Of a stretch of DNA of 64,000 nucleotides, positions 1-8,327 are shown one piece after another; position 1 is the first letter of the stretch, and each line of letters starts with the position of its first letter. The notes under the pieces are model-generated. The model searched no databases and was not told where the DNA came from. It saw only the letters and a program-made list of their open reading frames with translations. This DNA is from Rhodocyclales bacterium (GTDB taxonomy: Bacteria; Pseudomonadota; Gammaproteobacteria; Burkholderiales; Rhodocyclaceae). The stretch is from positions 1 through 64,000 of the forward strand of contig JACOUN010000069.1 of NCBI GenBank assembly GCA_016177805.1, in the 5' to 3' direction. The position numbers and the translations under genes were made by a program.

Positions 1-1
1 C

Positions 2-538
2 GACACCCAACCCGGTTTCCAGCCGTTTGGCTTCGCGGGTGGGGTGTATGACGCGGATACAGGTCTCACGAGGTTCGGCGCAAGGGATTACGACGGTGAG
101 ACGGGCCGGTGGACGGCGAAGGATCCGATCTTGTTCGCGGGTGGGGATACGAACCTGTATGGGTATGTGTTGCAGGATCCGGTGAATTGGGTGGATCCGG
201 AGGGGTTGGCGACTGACAAGATCGACGGAAACAAGATTCAAGTTCATAAGAATGATGTAGATCCTTGGCCCAGCGACCCGCATGGTCACATTTACGATAA
301 GAACCAAGTCGTGGACAAGGATGGTCGTATTTTTGACAAATCAACTGGACGAGAGGTCGGAAAGCTGTCGAAACGAGGGATGGTGAGGTGGCTAGATTTT
401 CTGAGAGGGCTAGGACGACTGGGAATCATCGGCGACTTTGAATTGTTTCGCGAGTTAATTGAGCATACGTGCGCGGAGGTCGATCCGTTCAACCCATTTT
501 GCAAACCTAAACCGCCGGACACGTGTCCTACAAAGTGA
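2..538 (+). CDS. RHS-repeat polymorphic toxin, C-terminal part (5' end outside window)
   Basis: The frame is open from base 2, so this is the 3' end of a larger gene. The first ~69 residues are the classic RHS core end: [44 protein letters not shown]. In RHS and related polymorphic toxins this core closes the shell and the sequence after PxGL is a swappable toxic domain. Here the tail is about 109 residues (from ATDKI to CPTK) and is clearly poorer in GC than the core, as expected for an exchanged tip. It contains a His- and Asp-rich stretch, [18 protein letters not shown], which could be a metal-binding nuclease-like site, then a basic amphipathic stretch and a Cys/Pro-rich end. I do not recognise the toxin family. 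The next gene downstream is a good immunity candidate. The RHS identity is firm; toxicity is inferred from family architecture. Confidence 0.85.
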   Translation, partial: DTQPGFQPFGFAGGVYDADTGLTRFGARDYDGETGRWTAKDPILFAGGDTNLYGYVLQDPVNWVDPEGLATDKIDGNKIQVHKNDVDPWPSDPHGHIYDKNQVVDKDGRIFDKSTGREVGKLSKRGMVRWLDFLRGLGRLGIIGDFELFRELIEHTCAEVDPFNPFCKPKPPDTCPTK

Positions 539-589
539 ATTGGCTTTCTTGATGTTTGTTGGACTTCAAGCTATAGCCGCCGTGCAAAC

Positions 590-934
590 ATGAAAGTACT
601 TAAGATTGATGGAAACGTTTCTCTAGAGAGGCTGAAAAATCTGTCGGCGGTATGGGGTCGCGCGCAAAATGTTAGTGTCGTTATCAAACCTTATCTGACA
701 GAAATCGAGATGGAGCATCTAGTTCAGATCGCAATAGAACTCGGGCCAGATGATTTTGGATGTGTTGTACTTGAAGGGATTGCGGAGATGGATCATGTGC
801 CCGTACGTCTGCTAAAGAGAATTTTCGATAGTGGGGATAAAGGTTGCATCGAATCAGTTTGCCTACGCAACGATCTGGATCCCGAGTTGCGTTTATGTTG
901 TTTCGGCAAAGAACTAGAGCACAAACTCAAATAG
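590..934 (+). CDS. Small hypothetical protein, probable immunity protein for the RHS toxin
   Basis: A 114-residue protein begins with ATG (MKVLKIDGNV) 51 bases after the RHS gene stop, on the same strand. It has no signal peptide, no membrane segment and no motif I recognise. Hydrophobic and acidic residues alternate in a way that suggests a compact alpha/beta cytoplasmic protein, and it has several cysteines in its second half. Its base composition is as AT-rich as the toxin tip and unlike the core genes to its right. Position directly after an RHS C-terminal tip, small size and shared atypical composition are the usual signs of a cognate immunity gene. That role is inference from context only. 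Confidence 0.6.
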   Translation: MKVLKIDGNVSLERLKNLSAVWGRAQNVSVVIKPYLTEIEMEHLVQIAIELGPDDFGCVVLEGIAEMDHVPVRLLKRIFDSGDKGCIESVCLRNDLDPELRLCCFGKELEHKLK

Positions 935-940
935 AAACAG

Positions 941-1070
941 GGGATCGATGGGGTCGGAGTCATTGATTTACAACGCACCCAGCGCGAACACACCTACACC
1001 TACGACCCCGCCGGCCGCCTCACCGCCCACGTCTCGGGTACTTCCAGCCCAGGTCGCGCGGATAGGTTTC
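941..1070 (+). pseudogene. Orphan YD-repeat (RHS) fragment
   Basis: In the frame of base 971 the DNA reads QRTQREHTYTYDPAGRLTAHVSG, a textbook YD repeat (YxYDxxGRL) of RHS proteins. It has no start codon of its own, is out of context behind the immunity gene, and soon runs into sequence antisense to the neighbouring EAL gene. This is a remnant of a displaced RHS tip or repeat, as often found in arrays of silent RHS ends. The right edge is approximate, somewhere near 1060-1070. Confidence 0.6.
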
Positions 1071-3258
1071 GCCACGCTAAGCCGCATCTCCGAGGCTGCC
1101 GCCAGCTCCACGGTGGGCCGAGTGGTGCGCTGAACAGGTAGCCTTGTAGTTGATCGCAACCGAGTTCGCGCAGGAAGTGCATCTGTTCCGGGGTTTCGAC
1201 GCCTTCGGCGACGATTTCCTGGTGCAGTTGCTGCCCCATGGTGACGATGGCGCGGGCGATCGCACAGTCGTTTTCTTCGTGCGGTACGCCGACGACGAAG
1301 GAGCGGTCGATCTTGAGGGTGCTGATCGGGTAGCGGCGTAGATACGATAGGCTGGAGAAGCCGGTGCCGAAGTCGTCGAGCGCCAGCGCAAAGCCCATCG
1401 CGACCAGTTCGTTCATGACCAGCATCACGTCGGTGCCGCCCATGAGCAGGCTTTCGGTGATTTCGAGCTTGAGTTCGTCGGCTCCGACGCCGTGGTGTTC
1501 CAGCACTTGTTGCATGCGCAGGGGCAGGTCGCGGTCGAACTGGCGCGCCGAGAGGTTGACCGCGATCGGCGGGGGCGTGAGGCCGGCGGTTTTCCAGTGG
1601 CTGATCTGGCGGCAGGCTTCTTCCAGCACCCAGGCGCCCAGTTCCAGGATCAGGCCGGTTTCTTCCGCGAGCGGGATGAAGCGCACCGGGGAGATCGGGC
1701 CGTGTTCCGGGTGCGCCCAGCGCAGCAGCGCTTCGGCGCCGACGATGCGCCCGTTGCGCAGGCTGACCTTGGGTTGGTAGTGCAGCGCCAGTTGTGGCAA
1801 GTCGGCGCCGTTGGCGTTGAGGGCGCGGCGCAGGTCGCTTTCCAGCTTGATGTGTTCCTTGGCGCGCTCGTTCATCTCGGGGCTGTAGAACAGGTAGTTG
1901 CATTCGCCCTGCTGGCGGCAGCGTTTCATGGTCACGTCGGCCAGGCGCAGCAGGGTGGGGGCGTTGAGCGCGTCTTCGGGATAGACGGCGATGCCGGCGC
2001 AGGCGCTGACGTAGATGTCGTTTGCGTCTACCTCGAACGGCAGGCGCAGGGTGGCGAGCAGTTTTTCCGCCACGGTGCCGCAGTGTTCGCGTTTCTGGAT
2101 ATCGAACAGCGCGACGACGAATTCGTCGCTGCCGGTGCGTGACAACACGTCCGCGTCGCGCAGCACCGAGCGAAACCGCTTGGCGACTTCGCACAGCACG
2201 GCGTCGCCCACGCCGTGGCCCAGGCCTTCGTTGATTGCGGTGAAGCGGTTGAGGTCGACCACGATGAGGCCGCCATAGCCCTGATGTCGCGCCGAGGTGG
2301 CAATCGCCTGTCCGACCAGTTGGTTGAGCAGGCGCCCGTTGGGCAGGCCGGTCAGGTTGTCGTAGTTGACCAGCCGCTCGATCTGCTCGGCGGCCTGCTT
2401 GTCGCCGCTAATGTCGGTGAACATCGAAAAGGCGTGGGTGACGTTGCCCGCGTCGTCGCGTACCGCGTCGATGGTGACTGACTGCGGGAACAGCGTGCCG
2501 TCCTTGCGCTGGCCGATGATTTCGCCATGCCACGGGCCGGCGCCGTGCATGGCGGCGCGCACCAGGCGGCGGAACGATTCGTCGTGCGCGCCGGAGCGCA
2601 GCAGGTCCGGGGTCCGCCCGATGGCTTCGGCCGCGCTGTAGCCGGTGACGCGGGTGAACGCGGCGTTGACCGACACGATGATGTCCTCGGCGTCGGTGAT
2701 CATGATGCACTGGTCGGTTTCCTCGATGATGCGGGCGTGCAGGCGCATCTTGTCGTGCGACGACAGCCCTTCGGGGATCTCCGACAGGTGCCCGGCGATG
2801 GCCACGGGATGGCCCTGGTCGTCGCAGATCAGGGAGAGCGAGATTCCGGTCCAGAACACTTCTCCGTTCTTTCTGCGCCGGCGTACCTTCATGTAGGTCG
2901 GTCCCTGGCCGGGCGACAACTGGGGCAAGACCGTGGTGGTGTCGTCCTCGGCCTGGAGAAAGAGGATGTGCCGCCCCAGCGCCTCGACCTGGGTGTAGCC
3001 GAACAGTTGCTCGGCGCTGTGGTTCCACCCGGTCACGTAGCCGGTCAGGTCCATGGTGATGACGGGCTCGGTCGCGCTCGCCTGGCTGAGGGGGTGCGGG
3101 TTGTGCGCGGCATTGCCACGCGCGTCGCGCTCGCCATCCAGCGCGAGCAGCGCGCACTGCAGTTCGGTCAGCGTGCGGCTGAGCGCGTCGCCATCCTGCT
3201 CCATGGCTTGCTGGGCCAGCGCCAGGCAGTGTGTGAGTGAGGCGTTGGGTCCGGCCAT
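1000..3258 (-). CDS. PAS-PAS-GGDEF-EAL cyclic-di-GMP phosphodiesterase
   Basis: A 752-residue cytoplasmic protein. Two PAS domains (about residues 60-180 and 185-300) are followed by a GGDEF domain (about 305-460) and an EAL domain (about 480-720). The diguanylate cyclase signature is altered, reading RTGSDEF where GGDEF is expected, so synthesis of c-di-GMP may be weak or lost. The EAL side looks intact: GAEALLRW, LEITES, ALDDFGTGFSS, KIDRSFV and EGVET are present, so hydrolysis of c-di-GMP is the likely activity. The start ATG lies 3 bases after the HDOD gene stop, implying translational coupling. The last ~25 residues, after YLFSAPLG, are not EAL-like and read into the RHS fragment, so the natural 3' end may have been replaced or shifted. 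Confidence 0.88.
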   Translation of the reverse strand: MAGPNASLTHCLALAQQAMEQDGDALSRTLTELQCALLALDGERDARGNAAHNPHPLSQASATEPVITMDLTGYVTGWNHSAEQLFGYTQVEALGRHILFLQAEDDTTTVLPQLSPGQGPTYMKVRRRRKNGEVFWTGISLSLICDDQGHPVAIAGHLSEIPEGLSSHDKMRLHARIIEETDQCIMITDAEDIIVSVNAAFTRVTGYSAAEAIGRTPDLLRSGAHDESFRRLVRAAMHGAGPWHGEIIGQRKDGTLFPQSVTIDAVRDDAGNVTHAFSMFTDISGDKQAAEQIERLVNYDNLTGLPNGRLLNQLVGQAIATSARHQGYGGLIVVDLNRFTAINEGLGHGVGDAVLCEVAKRFRSVLRDADVLSRTGSDEFVVALFDIQKREHCGTVAEKLLATLRLPFEVDANDIYVSACAGIAVYPEDALNAPTLLRLADVTMKRCRQQGECNYLFYSPEMNERAKEHIKLESDLRRALNANGADLPQLALHYQPKVSLRNGRIVGAEALLRWAHPEHGPISPVRFIPLAEETGLILELGAWVLEEACRQISHWKTAGLTPPPIAVNLSARQFDRDLPLRMQQVLEHHGVGADELKLEITESLLMGGTDVMLVMNELVAMGFALALDDFGTGFSSLSYLRRYPISTLKIDRSFVVGVPHEENDCAIARAIVTMGQQLHQEIVAEGVETPEQMHFLRELGCDQLQGYLFSAPLGPPWSWRQPRRCGLAWRNLSARPGLEVPETWAVRRPAGS

Positions 3259-3261
3259 GCG

Positions 3262-4260
3262 TCAGCCCTCGCCGCCAGTGTTCAGCACGTCCAGCATCCA
3301 GGTGTGCGCGCGTAGTTCCAGTTCGTTGAACTGTGGCGCCGCGCACCCGATTTCGCTGAGCAGATGCGCGGTGGCGCGGTGGTCGCGCCGGCTCGCGGCA
3401 TCGGCGATGCGCAGCAGGGTGCCCAGTTCGCCACGCTGTTCGAGCAAGGCCGCGCGCAGCGCCGCGCTGATGCTGAGCGGCTGCAGGATCTGGTCGAGCG
3501 GCATGCCGAACAGGATGTCGAGCAGCGAGAACAGGCCACCCATGAAGGCCTGGTCCTGGGCGGCCTTGTCCAGCCCCACTGCCTGGGCCAGCAATTCCAC
3601 GCGGCGGGCGCGCACCACGGCGTGGGCCAGCAACATGGCGGTGCGCGGGCTGTCGTCCCCGGCGGCGAACAGTAGCAGGTTCAGCCAGCGCTGCAGTTGC
3701 TGGCGCCCGAGGATCACGATGGCCTGCGCGAGACTGGTGATGCGGCGGCCCGCCCCTGTCGCGACCGAGTTCACCAGCCGCAGCAAATGGTAGGACAACG
3801 CCGGTTCGCGTTTGAACATGGCTTCGATGTCTCGTGTTTCGCTGTCGCTGGTGACCAGTTGCAGCAGTTGCAGCGTCGATGCGCGTGAAGCGCTGTGGGT
3901 GCTCTCGCCCTTGCCCGGCGGGGCGAGGTACCAGCGGCCGCCGGTCCATCGGGCCGAGGGGGGCTGGGTGTTCGGTTGTGGGGCGGTGTCGGTGCGATGG
4001 ACGGCGGCTGGCGCGATGAATTCGCAGCCCGCGTCGCGCAACGCGCTTTGCAGTTCGGGCGCGAGTTGCGACCATGGGTCCGCGTCAAGCAGGCACGGTA
4101 TTTCGCGCGTCAGTTCGCCGTAAGCAGGTGTGCGTAGCAGTTCGAGTAGTTGGGTGGGCTCCGGCGGGACGAAGTCCAGGCGCAATGCCGCGAGCTTGCC
4201 GTTGCGCTCGGCAAGCAACTCGAACATCAGCAGCGACGCGTGCTCGGGTGGCTGGTTCAT
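3262..4260 (-). CDS. HDOD domain signalling protein
   Basis: A 332-residue protein. The ATG at 4260 is chosen because a good ribosome site (GGGGAG) precedes it; an in-frame upstream start would add 17 low-complexity residues. The C-terminal two thirds form an HDOD domain with ALSYHLLRLVNS, ITSLAQAIVILG, LLLFAAG and a GGLFSLLDILFG segment. HDOD domains resemble HD phosphodiesterases but lack catalytic metal ligands and act as scaffolds in signalling and motility control. The N-terminal part resembles the degenerate EAL-like half seen in YuxH-type proteins, but I am unsure of this. The gene sits directly in front of the GGDEF-EAL gene and is very probably cotranscribed with it. Confidence 0.8.
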   Translation of the reverse strand: MNQPPEHASLLMFELLAERNGKLAALRLDFVPPEPTQLLELLRTPAYGELTREIPCLLDADPWSQLAPELQSALRDAGCEFIAPAAVHRTDTAPQPNTQPPSARWTGGRWYLAPPGKGESTHSASRASTLQLLQLVTSDSETRDIEAMFKREPALSYHLLRLVNSVATGAGRRITSLAQAIVILGRQQLQRWLNLLLFAAGDDSPRTAMLLAHAVVRARRVELLAQAVGLDKAAQDQAFMGGLFSLLDILFGMPLDQILQPLSISAALRAALLEQRGELGTLLRIADAASRRDHRATAHLLSEIGCAAPQFNELELRAHTWMLDVLNTGGEG

Positions 4261-4406
4261 CGTGGCTCCCCGGTGTGGGCGGCAGGATGGCGAAGGCAAG
4301 ATCCGCGACAAGGGCGTTCGCCAATCACGCGATACGTTTGGTTACGTACCTTGGATTATAGGCAGCATGTGGGCTGTGCGTGAGGGCGAAATGCCTTGTG
4401 TTTCCG

Positions 4407-6677
4407 CTATTTGCTGGTGAAAGTGTAGGCGCCGTCCCAGTCCGGGGGCGGCGGGGCGGCGACGTAGGCGTGGATGCGGGTCCGGTACAGGGCAAGCAGT
4501 TCCGGGTACTCGCCGGCGGCGGCGAGTGCGTCGAGACGGGTCAGGGCGGTTTCCCACTGCATGGCGCGGTAGGCGGTGATGAAATGCTCCAGCAGCGGCG
4601 CGCGCGCGATGATGGCGGGGTCGGGCGTGAGTCCGGTGGGTTGCGCTGCGTCGGGGGTGGTTGGCACGACCAGGCCCAGCGGCTCGTATATCCGCACCGC
4701 GCTGTGCTTGCCCTTGACCGAGACCAGATCGAGTTCGCGGTACACGATGTTGTCGTGGCTGTCGGCGACGGTGTCTTCGCCTACCAGGATGGTGCAGCCA
4801 TACACCCTGGTCAGTGATTCCAGGCGGGCGCCGAGGTTCACTGCGTCGCCCAGTACCGTATACGCGCGGCGGAATTCCGAACCCATGTTGCCGACGCTCA
4901 TGGCGCCGGTGTTGATGCCGATGCCGATATGCAGGGGGGGCCAGCCGCGTGCCACGAAGGTGTCGCGCAGCTCGGCGGCGTGGCGCTGCATCAGCAGGGC
5001 GGTCACGACCGCGTCGCGCGCGTGGCTGGTGGTCGCCAGCGGTGCTCCCCAGAAGGCCATGATGGCGTCGCCGATGTATTTGTCTATGGTGCCGACCTGG
5101 TCCTGGATGACGCGGGTCATGGCGCTCAGGTAAGCGTTCATCAATCGCGCCAGTTCAGGTGCGCTCAGCGACTCGGCGATGGTGGTGAAACCGAGCACGT
5201 CGGAGAACAGCACGCTCATGGTGCGGTTTTCGCCTGCCATCGACGCGGCGTCCGGGTTGTCGGCCAGCGCCTCGACCACGCGCGGGGGCACGTACTGGCC
5301 GAACAGCCCGGCAATCTGGCGCTTGGCCCGCGATTCGACGAACAGCCCATACACCACGTGCAGCACCGCCACCCCGGCCACGGTCAGCGTCAGACTGGCG
5401 GTCGGGATCACCAGGTTGTGTGCGCTCCATGCCCACAGGCTCGCGCCGATGACGAGCGCGAACGCGGTGGCGGTGAGGGCCAGCGAGGCGGCCGGGCCGA
5501 GCAATGGCAGCAGCAGCGCCAGTGTGATGCCCAGCGCCAGCAGACTGATCAATTCCAGTCCGTAGAGCCACGCGGGGCGCATCTTGATGGTGTCGTCGAG
5601 TATGCCCTGGATCATGTTGGCGTGTATTTCGACGCCGGGGTAGGCGCTGCCGACCGGGGTGGCGCGCAGGTCCAGCAGCCCCAGCGCGGTGGTGCCGATC
5701 AGCACGATCCGGCCCGCCAGCGATCCGTCCGCCAGCTTGTGGTCAAGCACATCCACCGCCGAGTGGTAGGGAAAGCTGCCCTGGTGCCCGTGGTAGGGGA
5801 CCAGGGCGCTGGCGCGCGCATCAACCGGGATGGTGTGCTCGCCCAGTTGCAGCCATTCGATGGCGTTGTAGTCGCTGCCTTCGGCCGCGCCGAAAATGGC
5901 GCGCGGATAGGTGCCGCCGAGAAACACGCGTGTCGCCGCGAGCGACAGCGATTCATACATGTCGCCCTCGAAGTCCACCAGCAGCGGCACGCGGCGCGTC
6001 AGCCCGTCGTGGTCGAACAGCGGGGTGACATGGCCGGCGGCCAGCGCGGCCTGTTGCAGCGTGGCGATGTTGGCGCCGTAGCCGTCGGCGTGCATGAACG
6101 GTAGGTCGAGGCCCTGGAGGTCTTCGGCGAAGAAGGTCGGCGCGGGCAACTGGCCGCTGCGCACCGCGCCGTCGCCCGAGGTGAAGTAGTAGCCCAGGAT
6201 CACCGGGCGCTCGCGGATGGCGTGCGCGAAGATGGCATCGCGGTCGAGTTCCGGGGCCAGCGCCTGCACGGCGGACTGAAAACCGGGCTGGTCGCGCAAC
6301 TGCGTTTGTGCCAGCGACTGCAATACCGCCAGGCCGCTGCTCTCGTCGGCTTCGGCAAACACCACGTCGAAGACGACGAGCGCCGCCCCCTGGCGATCCA
6401 GCAGTTCGGTGACCAGTTCGGCGACCCGGTGGCGCGGCCAGGGCCATCGGCCGATGGCCTGCAGGCTGCGTTCGTCCAGGTCAACGATGGCCACGCTCGG
6501 GTCGCCCGGCGCCGCCGCCATCGCGTTGATGCGCAGATCGTAGCTCCAGGTTTCGAGTTGTTCGATGGCGTCGACGGAATACAGCCCGGCGGTCTGCGCG
6601 GCGAGAAGCAACACCCAGATCAGCCCCAGGCTGACCCGCCGCGCGTAGCCGCGTCGTGGTGCCTTCCGCCAGTTCAT
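4407..6677 (-). CDS. CHASE2 domain-containing class III adenylate/guanylate cyclase
   Basis: A 756-residue membrane sensor. A transmembrane helix near residues 15-33 leads into a periplasmic CHASE2 domain (DPSVAIVDLDERSLQAIGRWPWPR, continuing to about residue 335 and including VLIGTTALGLLDLRATP and GVEIHANMIQGIL). Three more hydrophobic helices follow at about 360-450, then a cytoplasmic class III cyclase domain with MSVLFSDVLGFT, TIDKYIGDAIMAFWGAP and GDAVNLGARLE. Both metal-binding aspartates (in FSD and GDA) are visible, so it should be active. Whether the product is cAMP or cGMP cannot be told by eye. Such proteins convert an extracellular signal into a cyclic nucleotide. It lies 6 bases after the HD-GYP gene in one operon. 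Confidence 0.88.
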   Translation of the reverse strand: MNWRKAPRRGYARRVSLGLIWVLLLAAQTAGLYSVDAIEQLETWSYDLRINAMAAAPGDPSVAIVDLDERSLQAIGRWPWPRHRVAELVTELLDRQGAALVVFDVVFAEADESSGLAVLQSLAQTQLRDQPGFQSAVQALAPELDRDAIFAHAIRERPVILGYYFTSGDGAVRSGQLPAPTFFAEDLQGLDLPFMHADGYGANIATLQQAALAAGHVTPLFDHDGLTRRVPLLVDFEGDMYESLSLAATRVFLGGTYPRAIFGAAEGSDYNAIEWLQLGEHTIPVDARASALVPYHGHQGSFPYHSAVDVLDHKLADGSLAGRIVLIGTTALGLLDLRATPVGSAYPGVEIHANMIQGILDDTIKMRPAWLYGLELISLLALGITLALLLPLLGPAASLALTATAFALVIGASLWAWSAHNLVIPTASLTLTVAGVAVLHVVYGLFVESRAKRQIAGLFGQYVPPRVVEALADNPDAASMAGENRTMSVLFSDVLGFTTIAESLSAPELARLMNAYLSAMTRVIQDQVGTIDKYIGDAIMAFWGAPLATTSHARDAVVTALLMQRHAAELRDTFVARGWPPLHIGIGINTGAMSVGNMGSEFRRAYTVLGDAVNLGARLESLTRVYGCTILVGEDTVADSHDNIVYRELDLVSVKGKHSAVRIYEPLGLVVPTTPDAAQPTGLTPDPAIIARAPLLEHFITAYRAMQWETALTRLDALAAAGEYPELLALYRTRIHAYVAAPPPPDWDGAYTFTSK

Positions 6678-6683
6678 GCTGGA

Positions 6684-8300
6684 TCAGCTCCGCGCGGCGG
6701 CAAGTATTGCGTCGATGTCGACTTCGTCAAGCTGTGCCGCTTCGAGGAACTGTTCGCCATAGCGTCGCCAGACGCGGCTGCGCATGAAGACTTCGAAGAT
6801 GTCCGGGTCGATGTGGCCACCGGCGGAAAAGCGCGCCATGATCGCGAGCGATTCGCTCAGGGTCATGGGCTTTTTGTACGGGCGGTCCTTGGCGGTGAGG
6901 GCTTCGAAGATGTCGGCGATGCCCATGACGCGTGCCTGTACGCTCATCTGCTCGCGCGTGAGTCCGCGCGGGTAGCCTTTGCCGTCCATGCGCTCGTGGT
7001 GGCCGCCGGCGTATTCGGGCACATTCTGCAGGTGACGCGGCCACGGCAGCGCTTCGAGCATGCGTATGGTCGCGACGATGTGGTGGTTGATGATGGCGCG
7101 CTCGCCGGCGGTCAGGGTGCCGGCGCGTATCGTGAGGTTCTCGATCTCGTCGTCGGTGAGCAGGGGCTGGACCTCGCCTTCGGCGTTTTGCCAGCGGTAG
7201 GTCTCTGAAATCGCCGCGACGCGCCGCTGGTCTTCCTCGCGCATGGCCTCGGCGCCAATGTTGGCGCGATGGAGGAAGGCCTGGTCGTCCTTGATCCGGG
7301 CGAGCGCGGCGTCGAGCGCGGCGCGTGCCCGCGCCGCATCGTCGCCCGCCGCGATGGCTTCCAGACAGGCGATGCGGGCATCGCGCCGCACCAACTCGAA
7401 GCGCGTGTCGATGAGTCCGATGCGGTCGTTGATCGATTGCAGCTTGGTGGCCTTGTCGACCACGTGCACCGGGGTCGTGACCTTGCCGCAGTCGTGCAGC
7501 AGGCCGGCGATCTTGAGTTCGTAACGATCCTTGTCGCTCATGCGGAAATCCGCCAGCGGGCCTTCATCGGCGTCGTGGATCGCCTCGGCGATCAGCATCG
7601 TCAGTTCGGGCACGCGCTGGCAGTGGCCGCCGGTGTGGGGGGATTTCTCGTCGATGGCGAGGTTGATCAGGTTGATCAGCGATTCAAACAGCTCGGCCAG
7701 TTGCTGGATCAGGCGGCGGTTGCACAGCGCCACCGCCGCCTGTGAGGCGAGCGAGCGGGCGAGGCGTTCGGATGCGGCGGAAAACGCGCATACCGCCCCG
7801 CTGTCCGGATCGATCGCATTGAGTAGTTGCAGTACGCCGATGATTTCGTTGTCGTTGTTCTTCATCGGCACGGTGAGGAAGGACCGCGAGCGGTAGCCGG
7901 TGTTCTGGTCGAACTTGCGCGTGCCGGAAAAATCGAAGCCCGGCGCGTCGTAGGCATCCTCGATATTGATGCTTTCGCCGGTGAGCGCCGCATGCACCAC
8001 CACCATGGTGTGATTGGGGGTGCCGTCGGGGTGGCACAGCGGCAGTTCGGGGAAGGGGATGGGCTGGCCGCTGGTGCCGCCATAGGCGAGGCCGATGGAG
8101 TCGGTGCGCACGATGGCAAAGCGCAGCGCCGTACTATCCTCGTTCATCAGGTAGAGGCTGCCGCCGTCGGCGCCGGTAATGGTCTTGGCCGCGACCAGGA
8201 TCTGTTCCAGCAGCTTGTCGATGTTCTGTTCGGCCGACAGTGCCGTGCCGATGCGGTTCAGGTATTCGAGCTGGTGGTTGAGCTGGTGGATACTGTCCAT
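6684..8300 (-). CDS. GAF-HD-GYP cyclic-di-GMP phosphodiesterase
   Basis: A 538-residue soluble protein. A GAF sensor domain covers about residues 15-185 (GADGGSLYLMNED, GYRSRSFLTVPMKN, IIGVLQLLNA). The HD-GYP domain carries HTGGHCQRVPEL, GLLHDCGKVTTP, INHHIVAT, HHERMDGKGYP and the AKDRPYKKP element, all typical of active c-di-GMP hydrolases. An insertion of about 90 residues between the HD pair and the rest is rich in Ala and Arg, as in several HD-GYP proteins with a longer first half. The gene lies between the ATPase (27-base gap upstream) and the cyclase (6-base gap downstream), so all three are probably one transcript. Confidence 0.9.
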   Translation of the reverse strand: MDSIHQLNHQLEYLNRIGTALSAEQNIDKLLEQILVAAKTITGADGGSLYLMNEDSTALRFAIVRTDSIGLAYGGTSGQPIPFPELPLCHPDGTPNHTMVVVHAALTGESINIEDAYDAPGFDFSGTRKFDQNTGYRSRSFLTVPMKNNDNEIIGVLQLLNAIDPDSGAVCAFSAASERLARSLASQAAVALCNRRLIQQLAELFESLINLINLAIDEKSPHTGGHCQRVPELTMLIAEAIHDADEGPLADFRMSDKDRYELKIAGLLHDCGKVTTPVHVVDKATKLQSINDRIGLIDTRFELVRRDARIACLEAIAAGDDAARARAALDAALARIKDDQAFLHRANIGAEAMREEDQRRVAAISETYRWQNAEGEVQPLLTDDEIENLTIRAGTLTAGERAIINHHIVATIRMLEALPWPRHLQNVPEYAGGHHERMDGKGYPRGLTREQMSVQARVMGIADIFEALTAKDRPYKKPMTLSESLAIMARFSAGGHIDPDIFEVFMRSRVWRRYGEQFLEAAQLDEVDIDAILAAARS

Positions 8301-8327
8301 TGCGGTTTCTCCCCCGGTTTCAGCCGA

